A stretch of DNA of 5,558 nucleotides from Azonexus sp. (lineage in GTDB: Bacteria > Pseudomonadota > Gammaproteobacteria > Burkholderiales > Rhodocyclaceae). The stretch lies in NCBI GenBank assembly GCA_023150195.1, contig JAKLLI010000141.1:1-5558 (forward strand), read 5' to 3'. Shown here piece by piece: positions 1 through 5,558 of the stretch. Every line of letters begins with the position of its first letter. Position 1 is the stretch's first letter. A model generated the notes under the pieces. It did no database searches. It saw nothing but the letters and a program-made list of their open reading frames with translations, and was not told where the DNA came from. The translations under genes were made by a program, and so were the position numbers.

Positions 1-335
1 TTGTAGGTCACCTTGGTGACTTCGCCGTTATCGGCTTCAAAAATCAAGGCAACCTTGTCGCCCTTGCCTGCCTCGACCTGACGGTCCAGACAGTTGTAGG
101 AAACGTTCAGCTTGCCATCGGCAAACCACTTGTAAAACGGAGCATTGGACTCATCCAGCACCTGGGTGAAGGGCTCCTTCCAGGTGATCAGATCACGGGC
201 GCGCTTGGCCCAGTAACCTTCGTAGTCGGCTTCAGCCTCCGCGCACAGCGCCTTGTAGGCGTCCATCCCGGAAACCGCCGCGTTCTTGACGATTTCGTCG
301 GACGGATAGTAAAGCTGCACGGACTCATTCGACAT
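1..335 (-). CDS. acs: Acetyl-CoA synthetase, N-terminal part (runs off the left edge)
   Basis: AMP-forming acetyl-CoA synthetase makes acetyl-CoA from acetate, ATP and CoA via acetyl-AMP in the cytoplasm. Only 111 codons plus two bases are present out of a usual length of about 650 residues, so the ATP- and CoA-binding motifs lie outside the window. Recognition rests on the family's N-terminal domain. The protein begins [11 protein letters not shown], then has a Trp-Lys-Glu-Pro-Phe stretch near residue 52 (compare the WIKPY of E. coli Acs). It continues with [18 protein letters not shown] around residues 68-85, the strongly conserved W-x-x-DG-x-LN-x-x-x-NCLDR block. The ATG at 335 is supported by a purine-rich ribosome site (GAGGAGA, complement of 341-347) five bases upstream. 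It is transcribed away from the yqhA-fumarase unit. A propionyl-CoA synthetase or another ACS-family member is possible but fits less well. Confidence 0.93.
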   Translation of the reverse strand, partial: MSNESVQLYYPSDEIVKNAAVSGMDAYKALCAEAEADYEGYWAKRARDLITWKEPFTQVLDESNAPFYKWFADGKLNVSYNCLDRQVEAGKGDKVALIFEADNGEVTKVTY

Positions 336-531
336 ATTTTTCTCCTCTGCGGTACTTCGCAATTGTGTTGAAACAACCGATCGGATCTCGGGGATTCCAC
401 CCGGGACGTAAAAGCCGCACAAGCTGGAGAGTCACCTTCCTCCCCGCTAGCGTTGAAGCGGCATTAGACGTAAATAGTCTTACAAACGCCTTACTAAATC
501 ACGCTGCGGCGCAGCAATTCTGCATATTCGG

Positions 532-545
532 TGCGGTCGACCGCA
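532..545. repeat. Perfect 14-bp palindrome, possible operator
   Basis: TGCGGTCGACCGCA reads identically on both strands, and the flanking bases (G on each side) break the symmetry. It ends four bases before the candidate extended -10 element at 549-557, so it would cover the -35 region of a yqhA-fumarase promoter. That is a typical operator position. No regulator can be named from the sequence. Its outer arm, CCGCAGC at 541-547, is also the reverse complement of GCTGCGG at 503-509. Confidence 0.4.
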
Positions 546-548
546 GCA

Positions 549-557
549 TGCTAAACT
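549..557 (+). promoter_or_regulatory. Candidate extended -10 promoter element for yqhA-fumarase
   Basis: TGCTAAACT matches the extended -10 form TGN-TATAAT, with four of six bases in the hexamer. No good -35 lies 16-18 bp upstream, which is acceptable for an extended -10 promoter. Transcription would begin around 563-565, giving a leader of about 25 bases before the ATG at 590. This is pattern matching only. Confidence 0.3.
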
Positions 558-589
558 TTGCCCCCCCATGTTTCACGCCCGCAGCAGCC

Positions 590-1126
590 ATGAGCAAACC
601 CATCCACCTTCTCGAGTCCTTCATTTTTGCCAGCCGCTGGATTCAGGCACCGCTTTATTTGGGCCTGATCGTCGCGCAAGTCATTTACTGCTGGCTGTTC
701 ATGGTCGAACTCAGCCACCTTGTTCACGGCGCCCTGACCGGCCATGACTTCACTGAAGTTCAAGTCATGCTGGTGGTACTGGGTTTGATCGACGTGGTGA
801 TGATTGCCAACCTGCTGGTGATGGTCCTCGTGGGCGGTTACGAAACCTTTGTCTCGCGCCTTGATCTGGAGGACCATCCGGATCAGCCGGAATGGCTGTC
901 GCACGTTAACGCGGGCGTCCTCAAGATCAAACTATCCACCGCCATCATCGGCATTTCTTCGATCCACCTGCTCAAGAGCTTTATCAATGCCTCCGCGTTG
1001 ACCGAGCACACCTTGCTCTGGCAGGTGGTCATCCACGTCGTATTCCTTTTCTCCGCCCTGGCCATGGCCTTGGTCGACAAGACCATGACCCAGACCCTTG
1101 CCCTGCAACATCAAAAACATCATTAA
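590..1126 (+). CDS. yqhA: YqhA/UPF0114 family inner-membrane protein (TIGR00645-type)
   Basis: This 178-residue integral membrane protein of unknown molecular function is recognisable as the UPF0114 family by close resemblance to E. coli YqhA. The family landmarks are present: an N-terminal LLESFIFASRW segment (compare LENAMYASRW), GGYETFVSRLD at 82-92, an internal GISSIHLL at 121-128, and a final hydrophobic helix followed by VDK. Four hydrophobic segments are visible at about 20-40, 58-82, 113-130 and 141-162, with a polar stretch (about 91-108) between the second and third. The tail is His-rich (HQKHH). The start at 590 was chosen because the family homology begins there. In-frame ATGs at 548 and 365 would add unrelated sequence. 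The Shine-Dalgarno site is poor (only GCAGCAG-like bases). The stop lies 15 bp before the fumarase ATG, so the two are probably co-transcribed. Confidence 0.88.
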   Translation: MSKPIHLLESFIFASRWIQAPLYLGLIVAQVIYCWLFMVELSHLVHGALTGHDFTEVQVMLVVLGLIDVVMIANLLVMVLVGGYETFVSRLDLEDHPDQPEWLSHVNAGVLKIKLSTAIIGISSIHLLKSFINASALTEHTLLWQVVIHVVFLFSALAMALVDKTMTQTLALQHQKHH

Positions 1127-1130
1127 ATTT

Positions 1131-1135
1131 CGGAG
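1131..1135 (+). promoter_or_regulatory. Ribosome binding site that fixes the fumarase start
   Basis: CGGAG lies six bases before the ATG at 1142, a normal spacing. It directly abuts the in-frame TTG at 1136, which therefore cannot use it. This decides the start in favour of 1142. Confidence 0.7.
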
Positions 1136-1141
1136 TTGCGC

Positions 1142-2674
1142 ATGACCGCCATCAAACAGGAAGACCTGATCCAGTCCGTCGCCGATGCATTCCAGTACAT
1201 CAGCTACTACCACCCGCTGGATTACATCAAGGCCTTGGGTGAAGCCTACGACCGCGAAGAATCGCCGGCGGCCAAAGATGCCATCGCCCAGATCCTGACC
1301 AACTCGCGCATGGCTGCCGAAGGCCATCGCCCGATCTGCCAGGACACCGGGATCGGCATGGTGTTCATCAAGGTTGGCATGCAGGTGAGCTGGCCGGATG
1401 CCACGATGAGCGTCCAGGAAATGATTAACGAAGGCGTGCGTCGCGCCTACGCCAACCCGGACAATCCGCTGCGTGCTTCCGTGCTCGCCGATCCGGCAGG
1501 CGCCCGCAAGAACACCAAGGACAACACCCCGGCCGTGGTTCACTTCGAAATCGTCGAAGGCCATCACGTCGAAGTTATCTGTGCCGCCAAGGGCGGTGGC
1601 TCCGAAGCCAAGTCCAAATTCGCCATGCTCAATCCTTCCGACGATCTGGTCGACTGGGTGCTGAAGAAGATTCCGGAAATGGGCGCCGGCTGGTGTCCGC
1701 CGGGGATCATCGGCATCGGTATCGGCGGTACGCCGGAAAAGGCCATGTTGCTGGCCAAGGAATCCATCATGGCCCCGGTCGACATTCACGACCTGAAGGC
1801 CAAGGCTGCCACCGGCGCCAAGCTGAGCCGCGCCGAAGAACTGCGCCTCGAACTGCACGAAAAGATCAACGCGCTGGGCGTTGGTGCCCAAGGCCTGGGC
1901 GGCCTGACCACCGTCCTCGACGTCAAGGTGCTGGATTATCCCTGTCACGCCGCCAACCTGCCGGTGGCGCTGGTACCCAACTGTGCCGCCACCCGTCACT
2001 GCCACTTCCATTTGGATGGTTCCGGCCCCGCCAAGATCGAACCGCCGAAACTGGAAGATTGGCCGGCAGTCACCTGGACGCCGGATCTGGAAGCCGCCAC
2101 CTCCGTCGATCTGAACACCCTGACCAAGGAACAGGTTGCTTCCTGGAAGCCGGGCCAGAAACTGCTGCTCAACGGCAAGATGCTGACCGGTCGTGATGCC
2201 GCCCACAAGCGCATTTCCGACATGCTGGCCAAGGGTGAGCAGTTGCCGGTCGACTTCACCAACCGCGTGATTTACTACGTTGGCCCGGTTGACCCGGTGC
2301 GCGACGAAGTCGTTGGTCCGGCCGGTCCCACCACGGCGACCCGCATGGATAAATTCACCCGCATGATGCTGGAAAAGACCGGGCTGATTTCCATGGTCGG
2401 TAAGTCCGAGCGAGGGCAGATCGCCATCGATGCCATCAAGGACAACCAGTCTGCCTACCTGATGGCCGTCGGCGGTGCCGCCTATCTGGTAGCCAAGGCC
2501 ATCAAATCGGCCAAGGTGGTCGGTTTTGCTGATCTGGGCATGGAAGCCATTTACGAATTTGACGTCGAAAACATGCCAGTGACGGTAGCGGTCGATTCCG
2601 CAGGCACCTCGGTGCACAACACCGGGCCGAAGGAATGGCAGGTCAAGATCGGCAAGATTCCGCTCAAGGGCTGA
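1142..2674 (+). CDS. fumA: Fumarate hydratase class I, iron-sulfur type
   Basis: Class I fumarase interconverts fumarate and L-malate in the TCA cycle using an oxygen-labile [4Fe-4S] cluster. The 510-residue protein has the fused two-part layout: an alpha-type domain (about 1-290) and a beta-type domain (about 320-505). Likely cluster cysteines are Cys66 in PICQDTG, Cys185 in GWCPPG and Cys281 in PNCAATRH. The 119-residue gap between the first two equals that reported for E. coli FumA (105 and 224). Other conserved blocks are KGGGSEAKS (150-158), GVGAQGLGG (246-254), LTGRDAAHKR (348-357), GPTTATRMD (395-403) and GKSERG (420-425). It lies just downstream of yqhA and is closed by a strong terminator. 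The symbol is by family; fumB or plain 'fum' would be equally defensible. Related tartrate dehydratases are usually split into two subunits, so fumarase is the better call. Confidence 0.94.
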   Translation: MTAIKQEDLIQSVADAFQYISYYHPLDYIKALGEAYDREESPAAKDAIAQILTNSRMAAEGHRPICQDTGIGMVFIKVGMQVSWPDATMSVQEMINEGVRRAYANPDNPLRASVLADPAGARKNTKDNTPAVVHFEIVEGHHVEVICAAKGGGSEAKSKFAMLNPSDDLVDWVLKKIPEMGAGWCPPGIIGIGIGGTPEKAMLLAKESIMAPVDIHDLKAKAATGAKLSRAEELRLELHEKINALGVGAQGLGGLTTVLDVKVLDYPCHAANLPVALVPNCAATRHCHFHLDGSGPAKIEPPKLEDWPAVTWTPDLEAATSVDLNTLTKEQVASWKPGQKLLLNGKMLTGRDAAHKRISDMLAKGEQLPVDFTNRVIYYVGPVDPVRDEVVGPAGPTTATRMDKFTRMMLEKTGLISMVGKSERGQIAIDAIKDNQSAYLMAVGGAAYLVAKAIKSAKVVGFADLGMEAIYEFDVENMPVTVAVDSAGTSVHNTGPKEWQVKIGKIPLKG

Positions 2675-2692
2675 TCAGTCGCTACGCATCCG

Positions 2693-2725
2693 AAAAGCCG
2701 TCCGCAATCCGCGGACGGCTTTTTT
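2693..2725 (+). terminator. Intrinsic terminator of the yqhA-fumarase unit
   Basis: A perfect 9-bp GC-rich stem (GCCGTCCGC at 2697-2705 with GCGGACGGC at 2711-2719) encloses the five-base loop AATCC. It is followed by a run of six T (2720-2725). The preceding AAAA (2693-2696) can pair with the first Ts, giving a 13-bp stem. It begins 19 bases after the fumarase stop. Confidence 0.93.
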
Positions 2726-2780
2726 GTTTTCCACCACCAGTCTTGAAAAATTTCGTAACAACTCGTCGCAGAACGACTGC

Positions 2781-2808
2781 TTGAAAATTCGCGGCTCAAC
2801 GCAAAAAT
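2781..2808 (+). promoter_or_regulatory. Candidate sigma-70 promoter of the Do-type protease
   Basis: TTGAAA (2781-2786, five of six matches to the -35 consensus) is followed after 16 bp by AAAAAT (2803-2808, four of six matches to the -10). It lies between the upstream terminator and the protease ribosome site. I looked for a sigma-E type promoter, common for this family, and found none with acceptable spacing. This is pattern matching only. Confidence 0.3.
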
Positions 2809-2832
2809 CTGACCACACGCATCACTTATCAC

Positions 2833-2838
2833 GGAGGT
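2833..2838 (+). promoter_or_regulatory. Strong Shine-Dalgarno of the Do-type protease
   Basis: GGAGGT, a near-perfect anti-16S match, lies four bases before the ATG at 2843. It supports that start and suggests efficient translation. Confidence 0.75.
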
Positions 2839-2842
2839 CAGC

Positions 2843-4303
2843 ATGCCCAAGCATCGGATCAAACTAACGGTCGCCGCCTTGGCCATTTCAGCAGCCATCG
2901 GCGGCGCCTACGCCCTCGGATTACCTGCCGAAGCCACGACAACGCCTGTCGCCAACCCCCCGGCAGCCGTCGCCACCCCATTGCCCGCGCCCATCCCGGC
3001 AGGCTATCCCGACATGCGCAGCATCGTCGCGGCCAACGCTGCCGCAGTCGTCAATATCAGCGTGTCCGGCAATCGAAAAACCAGCCTTTCGGATTCCGGA
3101 CTGCCGCAATTGGACCCGGAGGATCCCTTCTACCAGTTTTTCCGCCAATTCCGCGGGGGCTTGCCGCAAGGCAACACGCCGGTGCGCGGCCAAGGGTCCG
3201 GATTCATCGTATCGCCGGAAGGTACCGTACTCACAAATGCGCACGTGGTGGCGGATGCCAATGAAGTCATCGTCAAGCTGAACGACAAGCGGGAGTTCAA
3301 AGCAAAAATTGTCGGCATCGATAAGGCCAGTGATGTGGCGGTGCTCAAGATTGAAGGGAAACAACTGCCCACCGTCCGCATCGGTAACTCCAAGGCCACT
3401 CAAGTCGGGGACTGGGTCCTGGCGATCGGCTCTCCCTTTGGTTTTGAATCCAGCGCCAGCGCCGGCATCGTCTCTGCCAAGGCCCGCAATCTGCCAGATG
3501 GCAGCTATGTTCCCTTCCTTCAAACCGACGTAGCTGTCAATCCCGGCAACTCCGGCGGGCCGCTATTCAATATGCGGGGTGAAGTCATCGGCATCAACGC
3601 CCAGATTTATTCGCGTAGCGGCGGCTATCAGGGCCTGTCTTTCGCGATCCCGATTGAGGTCGCCATGAACGTGGAACGCCAAATTGTCGCTCATGGCAAG
3701 GTCGAGCGCGGCCGCCTTGGCATCACCATTCAGGAAATCAATCAGTCGCTTGCCGATAGCTTTGGCCTGAGCAAACCCGGTGGCGCGCTCGTCGCCTCGG
3801 TCGAATCCGGCAGTCCGGCAGCCAAAGCCGGGATAGAAACCGGTGATGTGATTCTCGGGATCGATGGTCAATCGATTGAAAACTCCGGCGAACTCCCCGC
3901 GATTGTGGCGGCCAAGCGGCCGGGCGAGCAGGTTCATCTGCAAGTCTGGCGAGCCAATGCCAGCCGGAATATTGACGTAAAAGTAGGTGCCTTCTCCGAG
4001 GAAAAGCTGGCTAGCGCGGACACCCCGGATATCCGGCAAGGACGCCTGGGCGTTGCGGTGCGTCCGCTGAGCCCACAGGAAAAGCGTGATGCGAACGTTA
4101 GCGAGGGCATGTTCGTCGAGCAAGCGAGTGGCGCAGCCGCCAAGGCGGGGATTCAACCCGGCGACATCATTCTTTCGGTCAACGGTCAGCCAACCGGTAA
4201 TATTGAACGCTTGAAACAGGCGGTCAGTTCAGCCGGAAAAAAGGCGGCCGTGCTGGTCGACCGTGGCAGTAATCGACTGTTCATTCCCGTCGACCTCGGC
4301 TGA
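2843..4303 (+). CDS. Do-family periplasmic serine endoprotease with two PDZ domains (DegP/DegQ/MucD-like)
   Basis: This 486-residue HtrA-type protease should degrade, and perhaps chaperone, misfolded envelope proteins. Residues 1-26 form a signal peptide (Lys/Arg-rich start, hydrophobic core, possible cleavage after AYA) or an uncleaved anchor. A Pro/Ala/Thr-rich linker follows to about 55. The trypsin-like domain (about 57-285) has the complete triad: His134 in TNAHVV, Asp164 in SDVAVL and Ser237 in GNSGGP. The RGQGSGFIVSPEG strand precedes the His motif. PDZ1 (about 289-382) begins GRLGITIQEI and contains the SPAAKAGIETGDVILGIDG core. PDZ2 (about 399-486) repeats this as GRLGVAVRPL and AAKAGIQPGDIILSVNG. 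The size and two PDZ domains fit DegP/DegQ/MucD, and not DegS, which has one. Which of the three is orthologous cannot be told here, since no mucA/rseB-type neighbour is visible. It appears to be a single-gene unit between two terminators. Confidence 0.93.
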   Translation: MPKHRIKLTVAALAISAAIGGAYALGLPAEATTTPVANPPAAVATPLPAPIPAGYPDMRSIVAANAAAVVNISVSGNRKTSLSDSGLPQLDPEDPFYQFFRQFRGGLPQGNTPVRGQGSGFIVSPEGTVLTNAHVVADANEVIVKLNDKREFKAKIVGIDKASDVAVLKIEGKQLPTVRIGNSKATQVGDWVLAIGSPFGFESSASAGIVSAKARNLPDGSYVPFLQTDVAVNPGNSGGPLFNMRGEVIGINAQIYSRSGGYQGLSFAIPIEVAMNVERQIVAHGKVERGRLGITIQEINQSLADSFGLSKPGGALVASVESGSPAAKAGIETGDVILGIDGQSIENSGELPAIVAAKRPGEQVHLQVWRANASRNIDVKVGAFSEEKLASADTPDIRQGRLGVAVRPLSPQEKRDANVSEGMFVEQASGAAAKAGIQPGDIILSVNGQPTGNIERLKQAVSSAGKKAAVLVDRGSNRLFIPVDLG

Positions 4304-4320
4304 AACAGGCCAACAACGCA

Positions 4321-4347
4321 AAAAAGGCCGCAAGCTGCGGCCTTTTT
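4321..4347. terminator. Bidirectional intrinsic terminator between convergent genes
   Basis: A perfect 12-bp inverted repeat (AAAAAGGCCGCA at 4321-4332 with TGCGGCCTTTTT at 4336-4347) has a three-base loop, AGC. The A tract on one side and T tract on the other give a U-run on either strand. It can therefore end the protease transcript (stop at 4303) and the minus-strand UPF0149 transcript (stop at 4366). Confidence 0.92.
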
Positions 4348-4365
4348 GTATTCCATCCGGGAAAA

Positions 4366-5061
4366 TCAATTGAGTTTTTCCGGTCGACCGCAACATTGCT
4401 TGAATTTCTTGCCACTGCCACATGGGCAGGGATCGTTACGGCCAGATTTCGGCTCGTCGCGCTGCACGGTCATACCGCCGCGTTTGGCTCGCCAGAAGTT
4501 GTACAGCGACTGAACAATCACCGGCAGGTTTTCCTGAATATCCTCCAGCAGACGCGCTTCCTCGGCCGGAGAGAACCAGCGTTCGCCATTCTTCTCGGCA
4601 TCCTCCTTGAGCATGCCATTGAGCAGGAACATCGGCTCCAGCAGTTCGGTCAGATCCTCGGCATGCTTGCCGGCCATCTCATACCAGTCACCGCCAATCC
4701 CGGCGCCAAACACGTAGGCATCCGCCCAGGCCGCGAAATCATAAGCGTCGGAATTTTCCTCAACGGGATACAGCATGGGAGAAATCGTCTCATCGGCCAA
4801 CAGGGCCGCCGCCAGATCGTTATTCAGGCGCATCAACATTTCCACCACTTCGGCAACCACCGGATCATTACCAGCCCCGATGGCCTCGCCGAGAATTTCC
4901 GGCAACCAGATCGACGGCGGAATCGGTTCGGGATTGCTGACCACGGCACACAGCGTCGCCTGTGCCTCATCAAGACGCATGGCCTCGCCGCCGAATACCT
5001 CGGCCTCAAGCAGTTCTTCCAGCCGGTCGAAATCGGCTTCGGTCAATGGATTGGGGTTCAT
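4366..5061 (-). CDS. UPF0149 (YecA/YgfB) family protein with C-terminal SEC-C zinc motif
   Basis: This 231-residue, acidic, cytoplasmic-looking protein resembles E. coli YecA (about 221 residues), whose molecular role is not firmly known. The UPF0149 domain covers roughly residues 8-190: an N-terminal acidic helix ([16 protein letters not shown]), a [19 protein letters not shown] segment, and a central [20 protein letters not shown] block that matches the family's W-x-x-G(Y/F)-x-x-G pattern. A basic linker (about 192-209) leads to the SEC-C motif [16 protein letters not shown], where Cys212, Cys214, Cys223 and Cys224 should bind zinc. The same motif ends SecA, where it contacts SecB and the ribosome. 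The start at 5061 has GAGG (complement of 5071-5074) nine bases upstream. It is convergent with the Do protease and divergent from msrB. A broader call is 'SEC-C metal-binding domain protein'. Confidence 0.88.
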   Translation of the reverse strand: MNPNPLTEADFDRLEELLEAEVFGGEAMRLDEAQATLCAVVSNPEPIPPSIWLPEILGEAIGAGNDPVVAEVVEMLMRLNNDLAAALLADETISPMLYPVEENSDAYDFAAWADAYVFGAGIGGDWYEMAGKHAEDLTELLEPMFLLNGMLKEDAEKNGERWFSPAEEARLLEDIQENLPVIVQSLYNFWRAKRGGMTVQRDEPKSGRNDPCPCGSGKKFKQCCGRPEKLN

Positions 5062-5087
5062 GTGCGGTATCCTCGTTCAACGGCGGA

Positions 5088-5093
5088 ATCATA
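5088..5093 (-). promoter_or_regulatory. Candidate -10 element of the UPF0149/SEC-C gene
   Basis: On the minus strand this reads TATGAT, five of six matches to the -10 consensus, about 27 bases upstream of the ATG at 5061. No good -35 is seen at 16-18 bp, so the call is weak. The nearby TTGAC-G-GTCAA inverted repeat (5101-5111) lies just upstream, in the short gap shared with msrB. Confidence 0.3.
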
Positions 5094-5100
5094 GCCCAGT

Positions 5101-5111
5101 TTGACGGTCAA
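5101..5111. repeat. TTGAC-G-GTCAA inverted repeat in the msrB / UPF0149 divergent gap
   Basis: Two 5-bp arms sit around a single central base, in a 73-bp gap that must carry both divergent promoters. TTGACG at 5101-5106 also resembles a -35 hexamer for msrB, but no -10 stands 16-18 bp downstream, where the ribosome site already lies. It could be an operator or chance. Confidence 0.25.
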
Positions 5112-5122
5112 CCCGGCTTTAC

Positions 5123-5128
5123 AAGGAG
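5123..5128 (+). promoter_or_regulatory. Shine-Dalgarno of msrB, deciding the start
   Basis: AAGGAG stands six bases before the ATG at 5135 and three before an in-frame TTG at 5132. Spacing and codon preference both favour the ATG. Confidence 0.75.
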
Positions 5129-5134
5129 AATTTG

Positions 5135-5530
5135 ATGCCCAGAATCGAAAAGAGCGATGCCGAATGGCGCGAGCAACTCGACGACATCCAGTATCACGTC
5201 ACCCGGGAAAAAGGCACGGAGCGAGCGTTCACCGGTATTTACTGGGATTGCCATGATCATGGCACCTACCGCTGCATCGGCTGTGGCGCCCCGCTTTTCA
5301 GCTCGGATGCCAAATTCGACTCAAGTTGCGGCTGGCCGAGTTTTCATTCACCCACGGACGAAAACCTGATTGACGAGCACGTCGACCGCAGCTTTGGCAT
5401 GCGTCGCACCGAAGTGACCTGCCACGACTGCGGCGCCCATCTGGGCCATGTCTTCGACGATGGCCCCGCCCCGACCGGCTTGCGTTACTGCATCAACTCC
5501 GCTTCTCTGGCGCTGGACCGCGACGAGTAG
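5135..5530 (+). CDS. msrB: Peptide-methionine (R)-S-oxide reductase MsrB
   Basis: MsrB reduces the R form of methionine sulfoxide in proteins, usually with thioredoxin as electron donor, and lacks a signal peptide here, so it should be cytoplasmic. The complete 131-residue protein is close to E. coli MsrB (137 residues). Two CxxC pairs, Cys47/Cys50 (CIGC) and Cys96/Cys99 (CHDC), form the structural zinc site. The catalytic cysteine is Cys119 in [11 protein letters not shown], and Cys65 in SSCGWPSF is at the usual resolving position. Other conserved blocks are [11 protein letters not shown] (28-38), FGMRRTEV (87-94) and [14 protein letters not shown] (102-115). All key residues are present. 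It is divergent from the UPF0149/SEC-C gene across 73 bp and ends against a probable convergent gene. Confidence 0.96.
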   Translation: MPRIEKSDAEWREQLDDIQYHVTREKGTERAFTGIYWDCHDHGTYRCIGCGAPLFSSDAKFDSSCGWPSFHSPTDENLIDEHVDRSFGMRRTEVTCHDCGAHLGHVFDDGPAPTGLRYCINSASLALDRDE

Positions 5531-5535
5531 GCGGC

Positions 5536-5558
5536 CTAGCCCTTGTACCCCAGCAGCA
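5536..5558 (-). CDS. Possible C-terminal end of a further minus-strand gene
   Basis: Read on the minus strand, the last 23 bases give Leu-Leu-Gly-Tyr-Lys-Gly followed by a TAG stop (complement of 5536-5538). The stop would lie five bases beyond the msrB stop, a tight convergent arrangement with no terminator between. Six codons are too few to identify the product or to be sure this is a gene. Confidence 0.25.

Larger units (their letters stand above)
336..589. promoter_or_regulatory. Divergent intergenic control region between acs and the yqhA-fumarase unit
   Basis: This 254-bp non-coding stretch must hold the promoters of both divergent units. Visible structure clusters in 464-557: two CTTAC copies 11 bp apart (479-483, 490-494), an inverted GTAA-N6-TTAC (470-483), an AGAC-N7-GTCT inverted repeat (466-480), a GCTGCG-G-CGCAGC hairpin (503-515) and a perfect 14-bp palindrome (532-545). 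No convincing sigma-70 -35/-10 pair was found for acs. An open frame crosses 365-589 in phase with yqhA, but its translation has none of the family's features and I treat it as non-coding. Confidence 0.6.

Noticed and set aside
365..589. A 75-residue in-frame N-terminal extension of the YqhA-like protein (starts at 365 or 548)
   Set aside because: The YqhA family homology begins at the Met at 590. The extension is low in family-like character and runs through the divergent promoter region with its palindromes.
1136..1141. TTG start for the fumarase, two codons upstream
   Set aside because: It touches the CGGAG ribosome site with zero spacing; the ATG at 1142 has proper spacing.
932..2617. 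A 561-codon open frame on the minus strand opposite the fumarase gene
   Set aside because: It is antisense to a clearly recognisable enzyme and its translation is rich in Gly, His, Gln and Asp with no domain I recognise. Long antisense frames are a normal by-product of GC-rich codon use.
2770..2800. Sigma-E-type promoter (AGAACGA with TCAAC) upstream of the Do protease
   Set aside because: The spacer is 19 bp, longer than the usual 16-17, and the -35 match is partial.
4396..5094. A 232-codon plus-strand open frame opposite the UPF0149/SEC-C gene
   Set aside because: The minus-strand reading gives a clean UPF0149 domain plus SEC-C motif, while the plus-strand product shows no family features.
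5132..5134. TTG start for msrB, one codon upstream of the ATG
   Set aside because: It is only three bases from AAGGAG. The ATG at 5135 is better spaced and the preferred codon.
1..5558. A previously undescribed multi-gene system, CRISPR array, mobile element or RNA gene
   Set aside because: Every substantial open frame is a recognisable housekeeping or conserved family, coding is uniform in style, and I found no spaced direct repeats, transposase, terminal repeats, tRNA or rRNA.

Overview
The window reads as an ordinary chromosomal stretch of a Gram-negative proteobacterium. Protein style and codon use suggest a betaproteobacterium, plausibly of the Rhodocyclales (Dechloromonas/Azonexus-like). 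That placement is an inference from recognition of the proteins and was not tested by search. Coding is dense, GC content looks moderately high throughout, and I see no mobile element, tRNA, rRNA or CRISPR array.

Layout. Positions 1-335 (minus) hold the N-terminal 111 codons of acetyl-CoA synthetase (acs), running off the left edge. A 254-bp divergent intergenic region (336-589) separates it from a plus-strand pair: a YqhA/UPF0114 four-helix inner-membrane protein (590-1126), and, 15 bp later, a class I iron-sulfur fumarate hydratase (1142-2674). The pair ends at a strong intrinsic terminator (2693-2725). A second plus-strand unit is a Do-family (DegP/DegQ/MucD-like) periplasmic serine protease with two PDZ domains (2843-4303). 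It converges on a minus-strand UPF0149 (YecA/YgfB) protein with a C-terminal SEC-C zinc motif (4366-5061), and one AT-flanked hairpin (4321-4347) can terminate both. Divergently from that gene, msrB (peptide-methionine (R)-S-oxide reductase, 5135-5530) is complete. The last 23 bases look like the end of a further minus-strand gene.

How the genes relate. acs feeds acetate into acetyl-CoA and the fumarase is a TCA-cycle step, so the left half is central carbon metabolism around a shared divergent control region. The right half is protein quality control and repair: the Do protease acts on damaged envelope proteins and MsrB reduces oxidised methionine. The YecA-like protein has no firmly known job. 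Nothing in the window looks like a new defence, mobile or biosynthetic system. The points most worth a second look are the tight YqhA-fumarase pairing and the clustered palindromes and repeats in the acs/yqhA intergenic region.
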